Part shown: positions 1 through 5,836 of the stretch, piece after piece
How the letters are laid out: each line of letters starts with the position of its first letter
How positions within the stretch are numbered: the first letter of the stretch is position 1
Source of the DNA: an uncultured Bacteroidota bacterium
GTDB taxonomy: Bacteria; Bacteroidota; Bacteroidia; Chitinophagales; Chitinophagaceae
Reading direction: 5' to 3'
NCBI GenBank assembly: GCA_903933995.1
Contig: CAIZMD010000228.1
Span: forward strand, 1-6,545
DNA: 6,545 bases
Translations under genes and position numbers: made by a program
The notes under the pieces: generated by a model
What the model was told of the DNA's origin: nothing
What the model saw: only the letters and a program-made list of their open reading frames with translations
Database searches by the model: none

Positions 1-377
1 AGTTCCAAACTGCGCGCAGTGGTGGCAAGGGCGGACAAAATGTGAACAAGGTAGAGACCATGGTAGAGGGTCGTTGGCATGTGGCATCTTCTCAATTGTT
101 GAATGAAACCCAGAAACAAAGAGTGCTTGAAAAATTGGCCAATAAGATACATGCAGATGGCATGCTCCTAGTCAAGAGTCAAGCAGACAGAACCCAGTTG
201 GGCAACAAAGCCTTAGTGATAGAAAAAATGCAGGATTTGATTGAACAAGCACTGCACCAAAAAAAAGCCCGAATGGCTACCAAGCCAACCAAGGCTTCTC
301 AAGCAAAAAGAATAGAATCCAAAAAGCGCCATGCAACCAATAAATTGATGCGCAAAAAATTCAAAGCAGAAGACTGA
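1..377 (+). CDS. arfB: Peptidyl-tRNA hydrolase ArfB (YaeJ/ICT1 family), 5'-truncated by the window edge
   Basis: This is the C-terminal part of a ribosome-rescue factor that hydrolyses peptidyl-tRNA on ribosomes stalled without a stop codon. The frame is open from the first base (first full codon at 3). It reads FQTARSGGKGGQNVNKVET, which contains the class I release-factor GGQ motif (bases 30-38) followed by the family's VNK. A GTG at 42 lies just after the GGQ and cannot be the true start; the N-terminus lies upstream of the window. Downstream, a 'KSQADRTQ' segment matches the ArfB 'KAQEYRSQ' region. The protein ends in a long Lys/Arg tail (KKAR...KPTKASQAKR...KKRHATNKLMRKKF), as in ArfB, where it occupies the empty mRNA entry channel. 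Bacterial ArfB is about 140 residues, so only about 15 residues are missing. The short length and basic tail exclude RF1/RF2. The TGA overlaps the next ATG by one base (TGATG), implying coupled translation. Confidence 0.93.
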   Translation, partial: FQTARSGGKGGQNVNKVETMVEGRWHVASSQLLNETQKQRVLEKLANKIHADGMLLVKSQADRTQLGNKALVIEKMQDLIEQALHQKKARMATKPTKASQAKRIESKKRHATNKLMRKKFKAED

Positions 378-1084
378 TGAAACATTTGTTGCAATACCTA
401 ATACTCTTGCTTTTGGGGTTTTCAGCATTCAGTGAAACTCAGGCCCAACAAAGCATCAGCTTCCAACACTTTGTAGGTAGTCAACCATTGGTTTTGGAAG
501 ACAGTATCAAGAATAGCAATGCAGAAATATTGGTAGTCAGAAGATTTAAATATTATGTCTCCAATTTGGTATTGATAGACGCGCAGGGTAATCGTCAAAT
601 TATTCCTGATTCCTATTATCTCATCAATGAAGCAGAACCCAATTCCAAAAAAATTATCCTACCCAATAGCAACAAAAATTACAGCGCCATTGAATTTCTA
701 TTAGGAGTAGATAGTGCCCGGAATTGTAGTGGTATTCAAACAGGGGTATTGGATCCCATGCAGGGCATGTTCTGGACCTGGAATACGGGTTATGTATTTG
801 CCAAACTAGAAGGTAGTTCTCCCAGTTCTTCTTTGCCAGCGCATGCATTTACTTATCATATTGGAGGTTTTAGAACAGGTGAAAATGTGCTCAAAACCAT
901 TCGCCTAGCCATTCCTGGAAGCAGCCTTCCAAAAGACTTACAGGTGAAAGTGGATCTTAATGCTTGGTTTAGTGGGAATAGTTCCTTGCTCATTGCAGAG
1001 CGTCCCGTTTGTCATTCACCCGGCAACTTGGCCATGAAAATTGCGGCCAACTATGCCCAAATGTTTTCAATTATTCAGCCATGA
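377..1084 (+). CDS. MbnP-family secreted copper-binding protein candidate
   Basis: This 235-residue secreted protein has the pattern of Bacteroidetes MbnP-domain proteins. An N-terminal signal peptide (hydrophobic residues 4-17) probably ends at TQA23, leaving a mature Gln N-terminus as in the Bacteroidetes 'Q-rule'. Family landmarks in order are HFVG (31-34), FKYYVSNL (57-64), SYYLI (79-83), FLLGVDSARN (107-116), SGIQTGVLDP (118-127), MFWTWNTGY (131-139), KLEG (143-146), YHIGGF (160-165) and a C-terminal IAANYAQMFSI (222-232). Characterised relatives (MbnP, CorA, MopE) bind copper with help from a Trp oxidised to kynurenine; W133 or W135 in the FWTWNTGY block is the natural candidate here, by inference. 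H31, H161 and H213 are possible metal ligands. The only Cys outside the signal region are C117 and C212. The gene overlaps arfB by one base and the di-haem enzyme gene by four (ATGA), supporting a functional pair. Family assignment is confident; copper binding is untested. Confidence 0.85.
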   Translation: MKHLLQYLILLLLGFSAFSETQAQQSISFQHFVGSQPLVLEDSIKNSNAEILVVRRFKYYVSNLVLIDAQGNRQIIPDSYYLINEAEPNSKKIILPNSNKNYSAIEFLLGVDSARNCSGIQTGVLDPMQGMFWTWNTGYVFAKLEGSSPSSSLPAHAFTYHIGGFRTGENVLKTIRLAIPGSSLPKDLQVKVDLNAWFSGNSSLLIAERPVCHSPGNLAMKIAANYAQMFSIIQP

Positions 1085-2136
1085 GAAAAACAGTCATTCT
1101 TGGCCTTACGGCGATGGCTTTACTGGTAATTATCAGCTGGATGAATGCACCCAAAAAACCGCATCCCATTGCTTTTTCCATTCCAAAAGGCTGGCCCCAA
1201 CCTGCATATGATTTTAAAAGCAATCCCCTAACAGAAGAAGGATTTGCTTTGGGCAAGAAACTATTTTATGATGTGAGACTTAGCAAAGACAATAGTATTT
1301 CTTGCGGCACATGTCACCAACAGTTTGCAGCATTTACCACATTTGACCATCCGCTTAGTCACGGGATTAATAACCAACAAACCACGCGTAATGCACCCGC
1401 TTTGCAGAACCTTGCTTGGCAAACCAATTTCATGGCCGATGGTGGGATTACGCATTTAGACCTTCAACCACTAGCACCCATTACGGCTGAAAATGAAATG
1501 GCCGAAACATTAGAAAATGTAATTGCCAAAATCAAGTCAGACAAAGCCTATCAAACAATGTTTTTATCTGCCTACGGCGATGCCAACATCAATACACAGC
1601 GTGTTGGAAAAGCATTGAGTCAATTTATGTTACTGATGATTAGCAGTAATAGTAAGTATGACAAAGTGATGCAAGGAAGAGATAGTTTTAATTTACCGGA
1701 AAAATTGGGCTATGGTATTTTCCAACAAAAATGTGCTAGTTGTCATCCTGCCCCGCTGTTTACAGACAACCAATATCGCAACGCGGGTCTTTCACAGGAT
1801 GATGTTTTAAAAGACCTTGGCCGCATGCGCATTACCAACCAACCGGCAGATTCCCTCAAGTTCAAAGTACCCAGTTTAAGAAATATCGCCCTAACGGCAC
1901 CCTATGGCCATGATGGCCGTTTTTTTGCTTTGAGCAATGTATTTGATCACTACCGCAAACAAATGGTTTTGGGGCCTACTACAGACCCCCAATTCAACAA
2001 CCGACTACCACTAAGCAATTTTGAGATTGGACAGCTAAAAGCCTTTCTAAACACACTAACAGACAGTGTTTTTATCCGGGACCCAAGGTTTTCTGAACCT
2101 GGAGCGGCAGCTGGTCCTGGGAATCATGGGCATTAG
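1081..2136 (+). CDS. Di-haem cytochrome c peroxidase family protein (MauG/MbnH-like)
   Basis: This 351-residue periplasmic di-haem c-type cytochrome has two covalent haem sites: CGTCH at 75-79 and CASCH at 218-222. Family blocks include GKKLFYDVRLS (58-68), the TRNAPAL segment (102-108) and the C-terminal FKVPSLRNIALTAPYGHDGRF (261-281), where 'PSLRN' and 'HDGRF' are classic bacterial CCP/MauG signatures. In place of a clear CCP-type methionine ligand there is VFDHYRKQM (287-295). Y291 could be a MauG/MbnH-type tyrosine ligand, though M295 is close and the choice needs alignment. The start is ATG 1081, which overlaps the preceding stop and gives a hydrophobic leader (residues 4-20). There is no lipobox Cys, so it is either a signal peptide or an uncleaved anchor. 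The adjacent MbnP-like gene suggests this enzyme oxidises a Trp in that partner rather than simply detoxifying peroxide; that is inference from known MbnP/MbnH and CorA/CorB pairs. The tail is Gly/His-rich (GNHGH). Confidence 0.88.
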   Translation: MRKTVILGLTAMALLVIISWMNAPKKPHPIAFSIPKGWPQPAYDFKSNPLTEEGFALGKKLFYDVRLSKDNSISCGTCHQQFAAFTTFDHPLSHGINNQQTTRNAPALQNLAWQTNFMADGGITHLDLQPLAPITAENEMAETLENVIAKIKSDKAYQTMFLSAYGDANINTQRVGKALSQFMLLMISSNSKYDKVMQGRDSFNLPEKLGYGIFQQKCASCHPAPLFTDNQYRNAGLSQDDVLKDLGRMRITNQPADSLKFKVPSLRNIALTAPYGHDGRFFALSNVFDHYRKQMVLGPTTDPQFNNRLPLSNFEIGQLKAFLNTLTDSVFIRDPRFSEPGAAAGPGNHGH

Positions 2137-2197
2137 TCAAGGTTTCATTACTTTAGCAAACGGTTCAGGCGGGTAGCTTGTTAAAATCAGCAACACA
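2137..2197 (+). other. Short spacer between the di-haem enzyme gene and the flippase gene
   Basis: This 61-base gap holds an in-frame TAG at 2174-2176 that limits how far the flippase can extend. TTTAGCAA (2152-2159) can pair with TTGTTAAA (2178-2185), including one G-U pair, across an 18-base loop. No T-tract follows, so it is not an intrinsic terminator. No good TAnnTTTG element is present (TACTTTAG and TAGCTTGT each miss by at least one base), so the flippase may be read through from the upstream genes. Confidence 0.3.
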
Positions 2198-3697
2198 TTG
2201 AGTGGTATCAAAAAATTAGCGGGTCAAACAATTTGGTATGGGGTCAGCACCATTGTGGCAAGATTCATCAACTACTTATTGTTGCCCTATTTAACCATCA
2301 AATTAGCCACATCGGTTTATGGTGAGTTCTCGTTAGTATATTCCTTTATTCCATTTATGAATGTGGTTTTTACCTATGGCATGGAAACGGCTTATTTTCG
2401 TTTTTCTAATGCGAATGACAGAGATAATGTATTTAATACCACCAGTATTTCACTCATCTGTTCTACGCTTTTATTAACTGTAGTATTGGTATTATTAAGA
2501 GCGCCCATTGCCACTGCTTTGTCTGTTGGTGAACATCCAGAATATATTCTAGTAGCAGCGGGCATAATTGCCATTGACGCGCTCTGTGGCATTCCCTTTG
2601 CAAGACTGCGCCAAGAAGGAAGACCAGTAAAATTTGCGCTCACCAAAGTGGGTGGCATTTTAATCAATATAGCCGCCACCTATCTTTTACTTAGTACTAT
2701 TCCGCAATACTTAGCCCTGCATCCAGACCATTGGATGGCAGCATACTATGATCCTAATTGGGCCGTGGGTTATTTGTTGGTGGCCAACCTGATTCAAAAT
2801 GCAGTGGTGTTATTGCTATTGAGCAAGGAGTTCTTTGGTTTTCAATGGAAATTTGACGCAGCACTTTGGAAAGAAATGATGCGCTATGGTATGCCCCTAA
2901 TCATTGTGGGTTTTGCTGGCATGGTGAATGAAACTTTTGACAGGATCATGTTGCAATGGTGGGCACCCGTATCTAATGCTACAGAAGCCAATGTACAAGT
3001 AGGAATCTATTCAGCCTGTTATAAATTATCTATTTTAATCAGTCTTGCTGTTCAAGCATTCCGTATGGGAGCTGAGCCCTTTTTCTTCAAACAAGCAGCT
3101 GATAAAAACGCGCCAAAACTCTATGCTAGGGTGATGAAATTTTTTGTAATCACGCTTTGTTTTATGTTTTTATTTGTAGCGCTTTATCTTGATGTTTGGA
3201 AACAGTTTATCCGAAAGCCAGAAATGTGGGAAGGTTTGAAAGTAGTGCCCATCCTGCTCTTGGCCAATATGTTCTTGGGTATTTATTATAACCTAAGCGT
3301 TTGGTTCAAGTTGAGCAATAATACCATGGCGGGTGCATGGATTACACTAGTGGGTGCAAGTATTACCCTAGCTATCAACTATTTCTTGATTCCTTATTTT
3401 GGTTATATGGCCTGTGCCTGGGCTACTTTTAGTTGCTATGGCAGCATGATGGTGATTAGTTTTGTTTGGGGGCAAAAAGCTTACCCCATTCCTTATGCCT
3501 GGAAAAAATTATTGGCCTATATAGGCATAGTCACAAGCTTTTTCCTCATTCAAAAAGCATTACTCTATTTCTATAGTCCCTTCTGGTTTCAATTAGTAAC
3601 GGGTAGCGCCTTGCTCTTTGTCTTTACTTGGTTTATTCTACTAGTAGAGAAAAAAGAGTTTCAGAAACTACCCGTCATTGGAAAATACATTCACTAA
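2198..3697 (+). CDS. Polysaccharide/lipid-linked oligosaccharide flippase (MATE/MOP superfamily, Wzx-like)
   Basis: This 499-residue polytopic membrane protein resembles the polysaccharide-biosynthesis (Wzx/PST) branch of the MOP superfamily, which moves lipid-linked glycans across the inner membrane. The N-terminus SGIKKLAGQTIWYGVSTIVARFINYLLLPYLT is typical of the family: a short amphipathic lead, then helix 1 with a positively charged segment. Hydrophobic segments lie near residues 12-33, 44-62, 84-100, 116-135, 148-166, 189-208, 232-250, 268-288, 312-331, 346-368, 379-400, 404-424, 436-457 and 464-484, consistent with 12-14 helices. The start is taken as TTG 2198: TAG at 2174 closes the frame upstream, no ATG or GTG lies between, and the first in-frame ATG (2357) would delete helix 1. 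No glycosyltransferase or Wzy gene is beside it, so the substrate is unknown. Its TAA abuts the stop of the convergent ppk2 gene with no spacer. Confidence 0.88.
   Translation: MSGIKKLAGQTIWYGVSTIVARFINYLLLPYLTIKLATSVYGEFSLVYSFIPFMNVVFTYGMETAYFRFSNANDRDNVFNTTSISLICSTLLLTVVLVLLRAPIATALSVGEHPEYILVAAGIIAIDALCGIPFARLRQEGRPVKFALTKVGGILINIAATYLLLSTIPQYLALHPDHWMAAYYDPNWAVGYLLVANLIQNAVVLLLLSKEFFGFQWKFDAALWKEMMRYGMPLIIVGFAGMVNETFDRIMLQWWAPVSNATEANVQVGIYSACYKLSILISLAVQAFRMGAEPFFFKQAADKNAPKLYARVMKFFVITLCFMFLFVALYLDVWKQFIRKPEMWEGLKVVPILLLANMFLGIYYNLSVWFKLSNNTMAGAWITLVGASITLAINYFLIPYFGYMACAWATFSCYGSMMVISFVWGQKAYPIPYAWKKLLAYIGIVTSFFLIQKALLYFYSPFWFQLVTGSALLFVFTWFILLVEKKEFQKLPVIGKYIH
3650..3669 (-). terminator. 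Candidate intrinsic terminator for ppk2, inside the flippase gene
   Basis: Read on the minus strand, AGTTT-CTG-AAACT (3669-3657) forms a 5-bp hairpin with a 3-base loop. It is followed by C and then six T (3655-3650). It lies 29-48 bases past the ppk2 stop, where a terminator for that transcript would be expected. The stem is short and AU-rich, so it is weak on its own. Confidence 0.25.
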
Positions 3698-4594
3698 TTA
3701 TTTCTCAGCCAACAATACTTCTTTGGCTTTTAACAAAGCCGCTTTGGTTTCTTTTGATACGGTAGGATATTCAATTTTTAGTTTGTGAAACTGCTCATAA
3801 ATGGCAAGCCCCACTAAGATGCGCATATACCATTTGTCATCTGCAGGAATAATATACCAAGGTGCATATTCCGTTGAAGTTTGGTTAAACATTTCTTCAT
3901 AAGCTTGCTGGTATTGATCCCAATAGGCGCGCTCTTTCATATCGGCCAAAGAGAATTTCCAATTTTTCTTGGGGTCATCAATTCTGTCAAGAAAGCGTTT
4001 TTTCTGTTCTTCTTTAGAAACGTTTAAGAAAAATTTCAGGATGATGGTGCCGTTTTCTGTTAGGTTCTTTTCAAAGCGTCTAATCTGTGCATACCTATTT
4101 TCCCAAAATTCTTTTTTTATGTCTTTGACACTGGTGATGCCCGGTATTTTCTCACTGAGAATATACTCAGGATGCACTTTGGTTACCAATACATTTTCAT
4201 AATGAGATCGGTTGAAAATGCCTATCTCTCCCCTAGCGGGCAATTCTTTGTAATGACGCCAGAAATAATCATGATCCAATTCAGTTGAGGAAGGTGTTTT
4301 GAAACTGCTCACTTTCACACCACTTGGATTAAGCCCACTCATCAAGTGTTTAATAGTACCATCCTTTCCAGCTGCGTCCATGGCTTGAAATACAATCAAG
4401 ACACTGTATTCATTGTGGGCATAGAGCATGTCTTGCAGATTGGCTAATTCTTGAATGCCACGGGCCAACAATTCCTCACCCCTTGCTTTTTCAAGTGGTT
4501 TATTTTTGGTTGATGTATTATAAGATTTGAGTTTGATTTTTTTTCCGGGCTTTGCCAGGTATTCGTCTAGATTAATCAGCTTTTGTTTTGCCAT
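3698..4594 (-). CDS. ppk2: Polyphosphate:nucleotide phosphotransferase, PPK2 family (class III-like)
   Basis: This 298-residue cytoplasmic enzyme uses polyphosphate to phosphorylate nucleotides. Class III PPK2s accept AMP and ADP, and a characterised member comes from the Bacteroidetes species Cytophaga hutchinsonii. Walker A is FQAMDAAGKDG (69-79, K77). The Walker B region is GEIGIFNRSHYE (122-133), with D107 and D109 nearby in the family block TELDHDYFWR (104-113). The lid region is KKRFLDRIDDPKKNWKFS (198-215), with the conserved Arg/Lys expected to bind phosphate. 'WYIIPADDKWYMR' (246-258) is another family block. The length matches single-domain PPK2s (about 270-300). Class III assignment rests on overall resemblance and is less certain than the family. 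The start ATG gives MAKQKLINLDEYL. It lies 45 bases after the GNAT-like gene on the same strand, and its stop abuts the flippase stop. The role is probably energy or nucleotide balance. Confidence 0.93.
   Translation of the reverse strand: MAKQKLINLDEYLAKPGKKIKLKSYNTSTKNKPLEKARGEELLARGIQELANLQDMLYAHNEYSVLIVFQAMDAAGKDGTIKHLMSGLNPSGVKVSSFKTPSSTELDHDYFWRHYKELPARGEIGIFNRSHYENVLVTKVHPEYILSEKIPGITSVKDIKKEFWENRYAQIRRFEKNLTENGTIILKFFLNVSKEEQKKRFLDRIDDPKKNWKFSLADMKERAYWDQYQQAYEEMFNQTSTEYAPWYIIPADDKWYMRILVGLAIYEQFHKLKIEYPTVSKETKAALLKAKEVLLAEK
3707..3731 (+). terminator. Candidate intrinsic terminator for the flippase, inside ppk2
   Basis: AGCCAA (3707-3712) pairs perfectly with TTGGCT (3723-3728) over a 10-base loop, and a TTTT run spans 3728-3731. 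It starts 10 bases past the flippase stop. A second small hairpin, CAAAG-CCG-CTTTG, follows with GTTTCTTTT after it. Both sit in the 3' end of ppk2, so the sequence is also constrained by coding; support is modest. Confidence 0.25.
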
Positions 4595-4614
4595 GATGGT
4601 GGGTTTTAAGAAAA

Positions 4615-4647
4615 CAAAAGTTACTGAATTATCCTTAAGTTAACCAA
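4615..4647 (-). promoter_or_regulatory. Possible Bacteroidetes-type promoter for ppk2
   Basis: On the minus strand, TTGG (4647-4644, within the last codons of the upstream gene) is followed by a 20-base spacer and TAACTTTTG (4623-4615). The -7 box differs from TAnnTTTG by one extra T. Transcription would begin within roughly 20 bases of the ppk2 ATG. If real, ppk2 can be expressed apart from the GNAT-like gene. Confidence 0.35.
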
Positions 4648-5773
4648 TGGGCTTTTTATATACTCGGTATCGCTTGTAGATTTCTCCCCCAATTCGTTGG
4701 TATTCTGCACACATGGCCTGATTGCTTTCTAAAACCAAGTGACTATCCATGAGTTCAAAGCCGCGTTCAATGGCAGTTTGCAAGAGGGCTGTTCCCATTA
4801 AGGCGGTTAATCCAATGGATCTATAATCATTGCGCACCGCACCTAACAATAGATCCAATTGTTTGGATTTTTTGGCTGCTAATAATATCTGGATGAATCC
4901 AAAAGGAAATAATTTGCCCTTTGCTTGTTGAATACCCTTGCTCATATCTGGCATGGCCACTACAAATGCAATGAGCTCTTGTTCTTGGTTCAACACAAGT
5001 TTCACAAATGCGGGATCCAAGATAGGCAGGTATTGAGCAGCCATCCGCTTCATCTCCTCTTCTGTCATGGGTACAAAACCAAATAGGTCTGAATAGGTTT
5101 CATTCACCAATCTAAATACTGGAACTATATAAGGTTTTAATGCTTTCTTGGTTTTGAATTCCAAGAGCTGGACCTGACTATTTTTTTTGATCCGATCCAT
5201 CACTTTTATATACAATGCTGGAATGGTATTGGGCACAACCACTTTAAAAGAAACACAGTCCAAGTGCTTGACAAATCCCTCCCCCTCTACCAATGATTGT
5301 AAGTAGTATGGATTACTAGCTGTAGCAATCACGGGTAAATGCTCCAAACCCTCTATTTGCAAGCCCTGCGGGTCTTTGTCAGAAAACCCAAAAGGACCAA
5401 TCAATTGTTGCATGGATTGTTTTTGAGCCCAATCATACACCGCGTCTAGTAAGGCTTTGGCAACTTGCTGGTCATTGATACAATCCAATTGAAAAAACCT
5501 TGCCGTCTTTTCTCCATGGGTCTCATTGTATTTGTGGTTAATGATACCCATGACCCTGCCAACCAATTTATTTCCCCTACTGGCCAATAGTCTGATCACG
5601 GTTGCTTTACCAAGCGATGGATTTTGTTTGGGATCATGAAATTTCCATTCGTCCAAATATATGGGCGGCACCCAATTGGGATTGTCACGGTATAGTTTGG
5701 CTGGAAGAAAAATATAATCGCGCAAAGCGGATTTGCTACCTACTTCCTGAATACTAATTGGCAAGGAATCCAT
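4640..5773 (-). CDS. YghO-like GNAT-fold acyltransferase family protein, function unknown
   Basis: This 377-residue soluble protein has two apparent GNAT-like halves. The N-terminal half carries family landmarks: LYRDNPNWVPP (27-37), NPSLGKATVIRLLAS (51-65), VGRVMGIINHKYN (71-83), a FFQLDCINDQQVAKALLDAVYDWA block (93-116), IGPFGFSDKDPQGLQIEG (125-142) and NPYYLQSLVEGEGF (154-167). The C-terminal half has FGFVPMTEEEM (231-241) and an acyl-CoA-loop-like VRNDYRSIGLTALM (313-326), in which the usual R/QxxGxG/A is degenerate (R318, G321, T323). It ends in SHLVLESN and a GGEIYKRYRVYKK block. This resembles the long proteins annotated as YghO-like N-acetyltransferases. The bacterial ceramide synthase of Caulobacter is also a GNAT-fold protein, so long-chain N-acylation is conceivable here, but no sphingolipid gene is nearby. 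The substrate is unknown. The ATG at 5773 sits four bases after a perfect TAAATTTG promoter element. Confidence 0.75.
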   Translation of the reverse strand: MDSLPISIQEVGSKSALRDYIFLPAKLYRDNPNWVPPIYLDEWKFHDPKQNPSLGKATVIRLLASRGNKLVGRVMGIINHKYNETHGEKTARFFQLDCINDQQVAKALLDAVYDWAQKQSMQQLIGPFGFSDKDPQGLQIEGLEHLPVIATASNPYYLQSLVEGEGFVKHLDCVSFKVVVPNTIPALYIKVMDRIKKNSQVQLLEFKTKKALKPYIVPVFRLVNETYSDLFGFVPMTEEEMKRMAAQYLPILDPAFVKLVLNQEQELIAFVVAMPDMSKGIQQAKGKLFPFGFIQILLAAKKSKQLDLLLGAVRNDYRSIGLTALMGTALLQTAIERGFELMDSHLVLESNQAMCAEYQRIGGEIYKRYRVYKKPIG

Positions 5774-5777
5774 TTTT

Positions 5778-5808
5778 CAAATTTACATTTTTTGACTTGG
5801 TCTTCAAC
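5778..5808 (-). promoter_or_regulatory. Bacteroidetes promoter for the GNAT-like gene
   Basis: On the minus strand, GTTG (5808-5805) as -33, a 19-base spacer, and TAAATTTG (5785-5778) matching TAnnTTTG exactly. Only AAAA lies between this element and the ATG at 5773, so the expected transcript start falls on or beside the start codon (a leaderless or near-leaderless mRNA). Confidence 0.6.
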
Positions 5809-5824
5809 CGCTTTCAAAAGCTAT

Positions 5825-5832
5825 TATCTTTG
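5825..5832 (+). promoter_or_regulatory. Promoter -7 element of msrC
   Basis: TATCTTTG matches the Bacteroidetes -7 consensus TAnnTTTG exactly and is followed by CGCT and the msrC ATG at 5837. The -33 box is weak: TTGG at 5797-5800 would give a 24-base spacer, longer than the usual 19-21. The transcript start would again fall at about the start codon. Confidence 0.55.
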
Positions 5833-5836
5833 CGCT

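Noticed and set aside
42..44. GTG as the start of the first gene (111-residue protein)
   Set aside because: The same frame is open upstream to the window edge and encodes the GGQ catalytic motif directly before it, so the gene is truncated by the window rather than starting here.
1009..1080. Upstream TTG start for the di-haem enzyme, adding 24 residues
   Set aside because: The extension lies inside the MbnP-like coding region and would bury the hydrophobic leader; ATG 1081 in an ATGA overlap gives a proper export signal.
377..2136. A methanobactin biosynthesis cluster
   Set aside because: Only MbnP/MbnH-like proteins are present; no precursor peptide, MbnB/MbnC-like gene or TonB receptor is in the window.
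2151..2181. Promoter for the flippase in the 61-base spacer
   Set aside because: TACTTTAG and TAGCTTGT deviate from TAnnTTTG and no correctly spaced -33 box accompanies them; read-through from upstream is simpler.
2392..2679. 95-residue minus-strand frame inside the flippase gene
   Set aside because: Low-complexity composition, lies wholly within a convincing membrane-protein gene, and has no promoter or recognisable motif.
3637..3648. Palindrome TCTACTAGTAGA as a regulator-binding site
   Set aside because: It is inside coding sequence near the end of the flippase, far from any promoter, and a single 12-base palindrome can arise by chance.
5792..5836. Upstream ATG start for msrC, adding 15 residues
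   Set aside because: The extra residues do not resemble the family, and the segment contains the TATCTTTG promoter element; ATG 5837 fits MsrC length and spacing.
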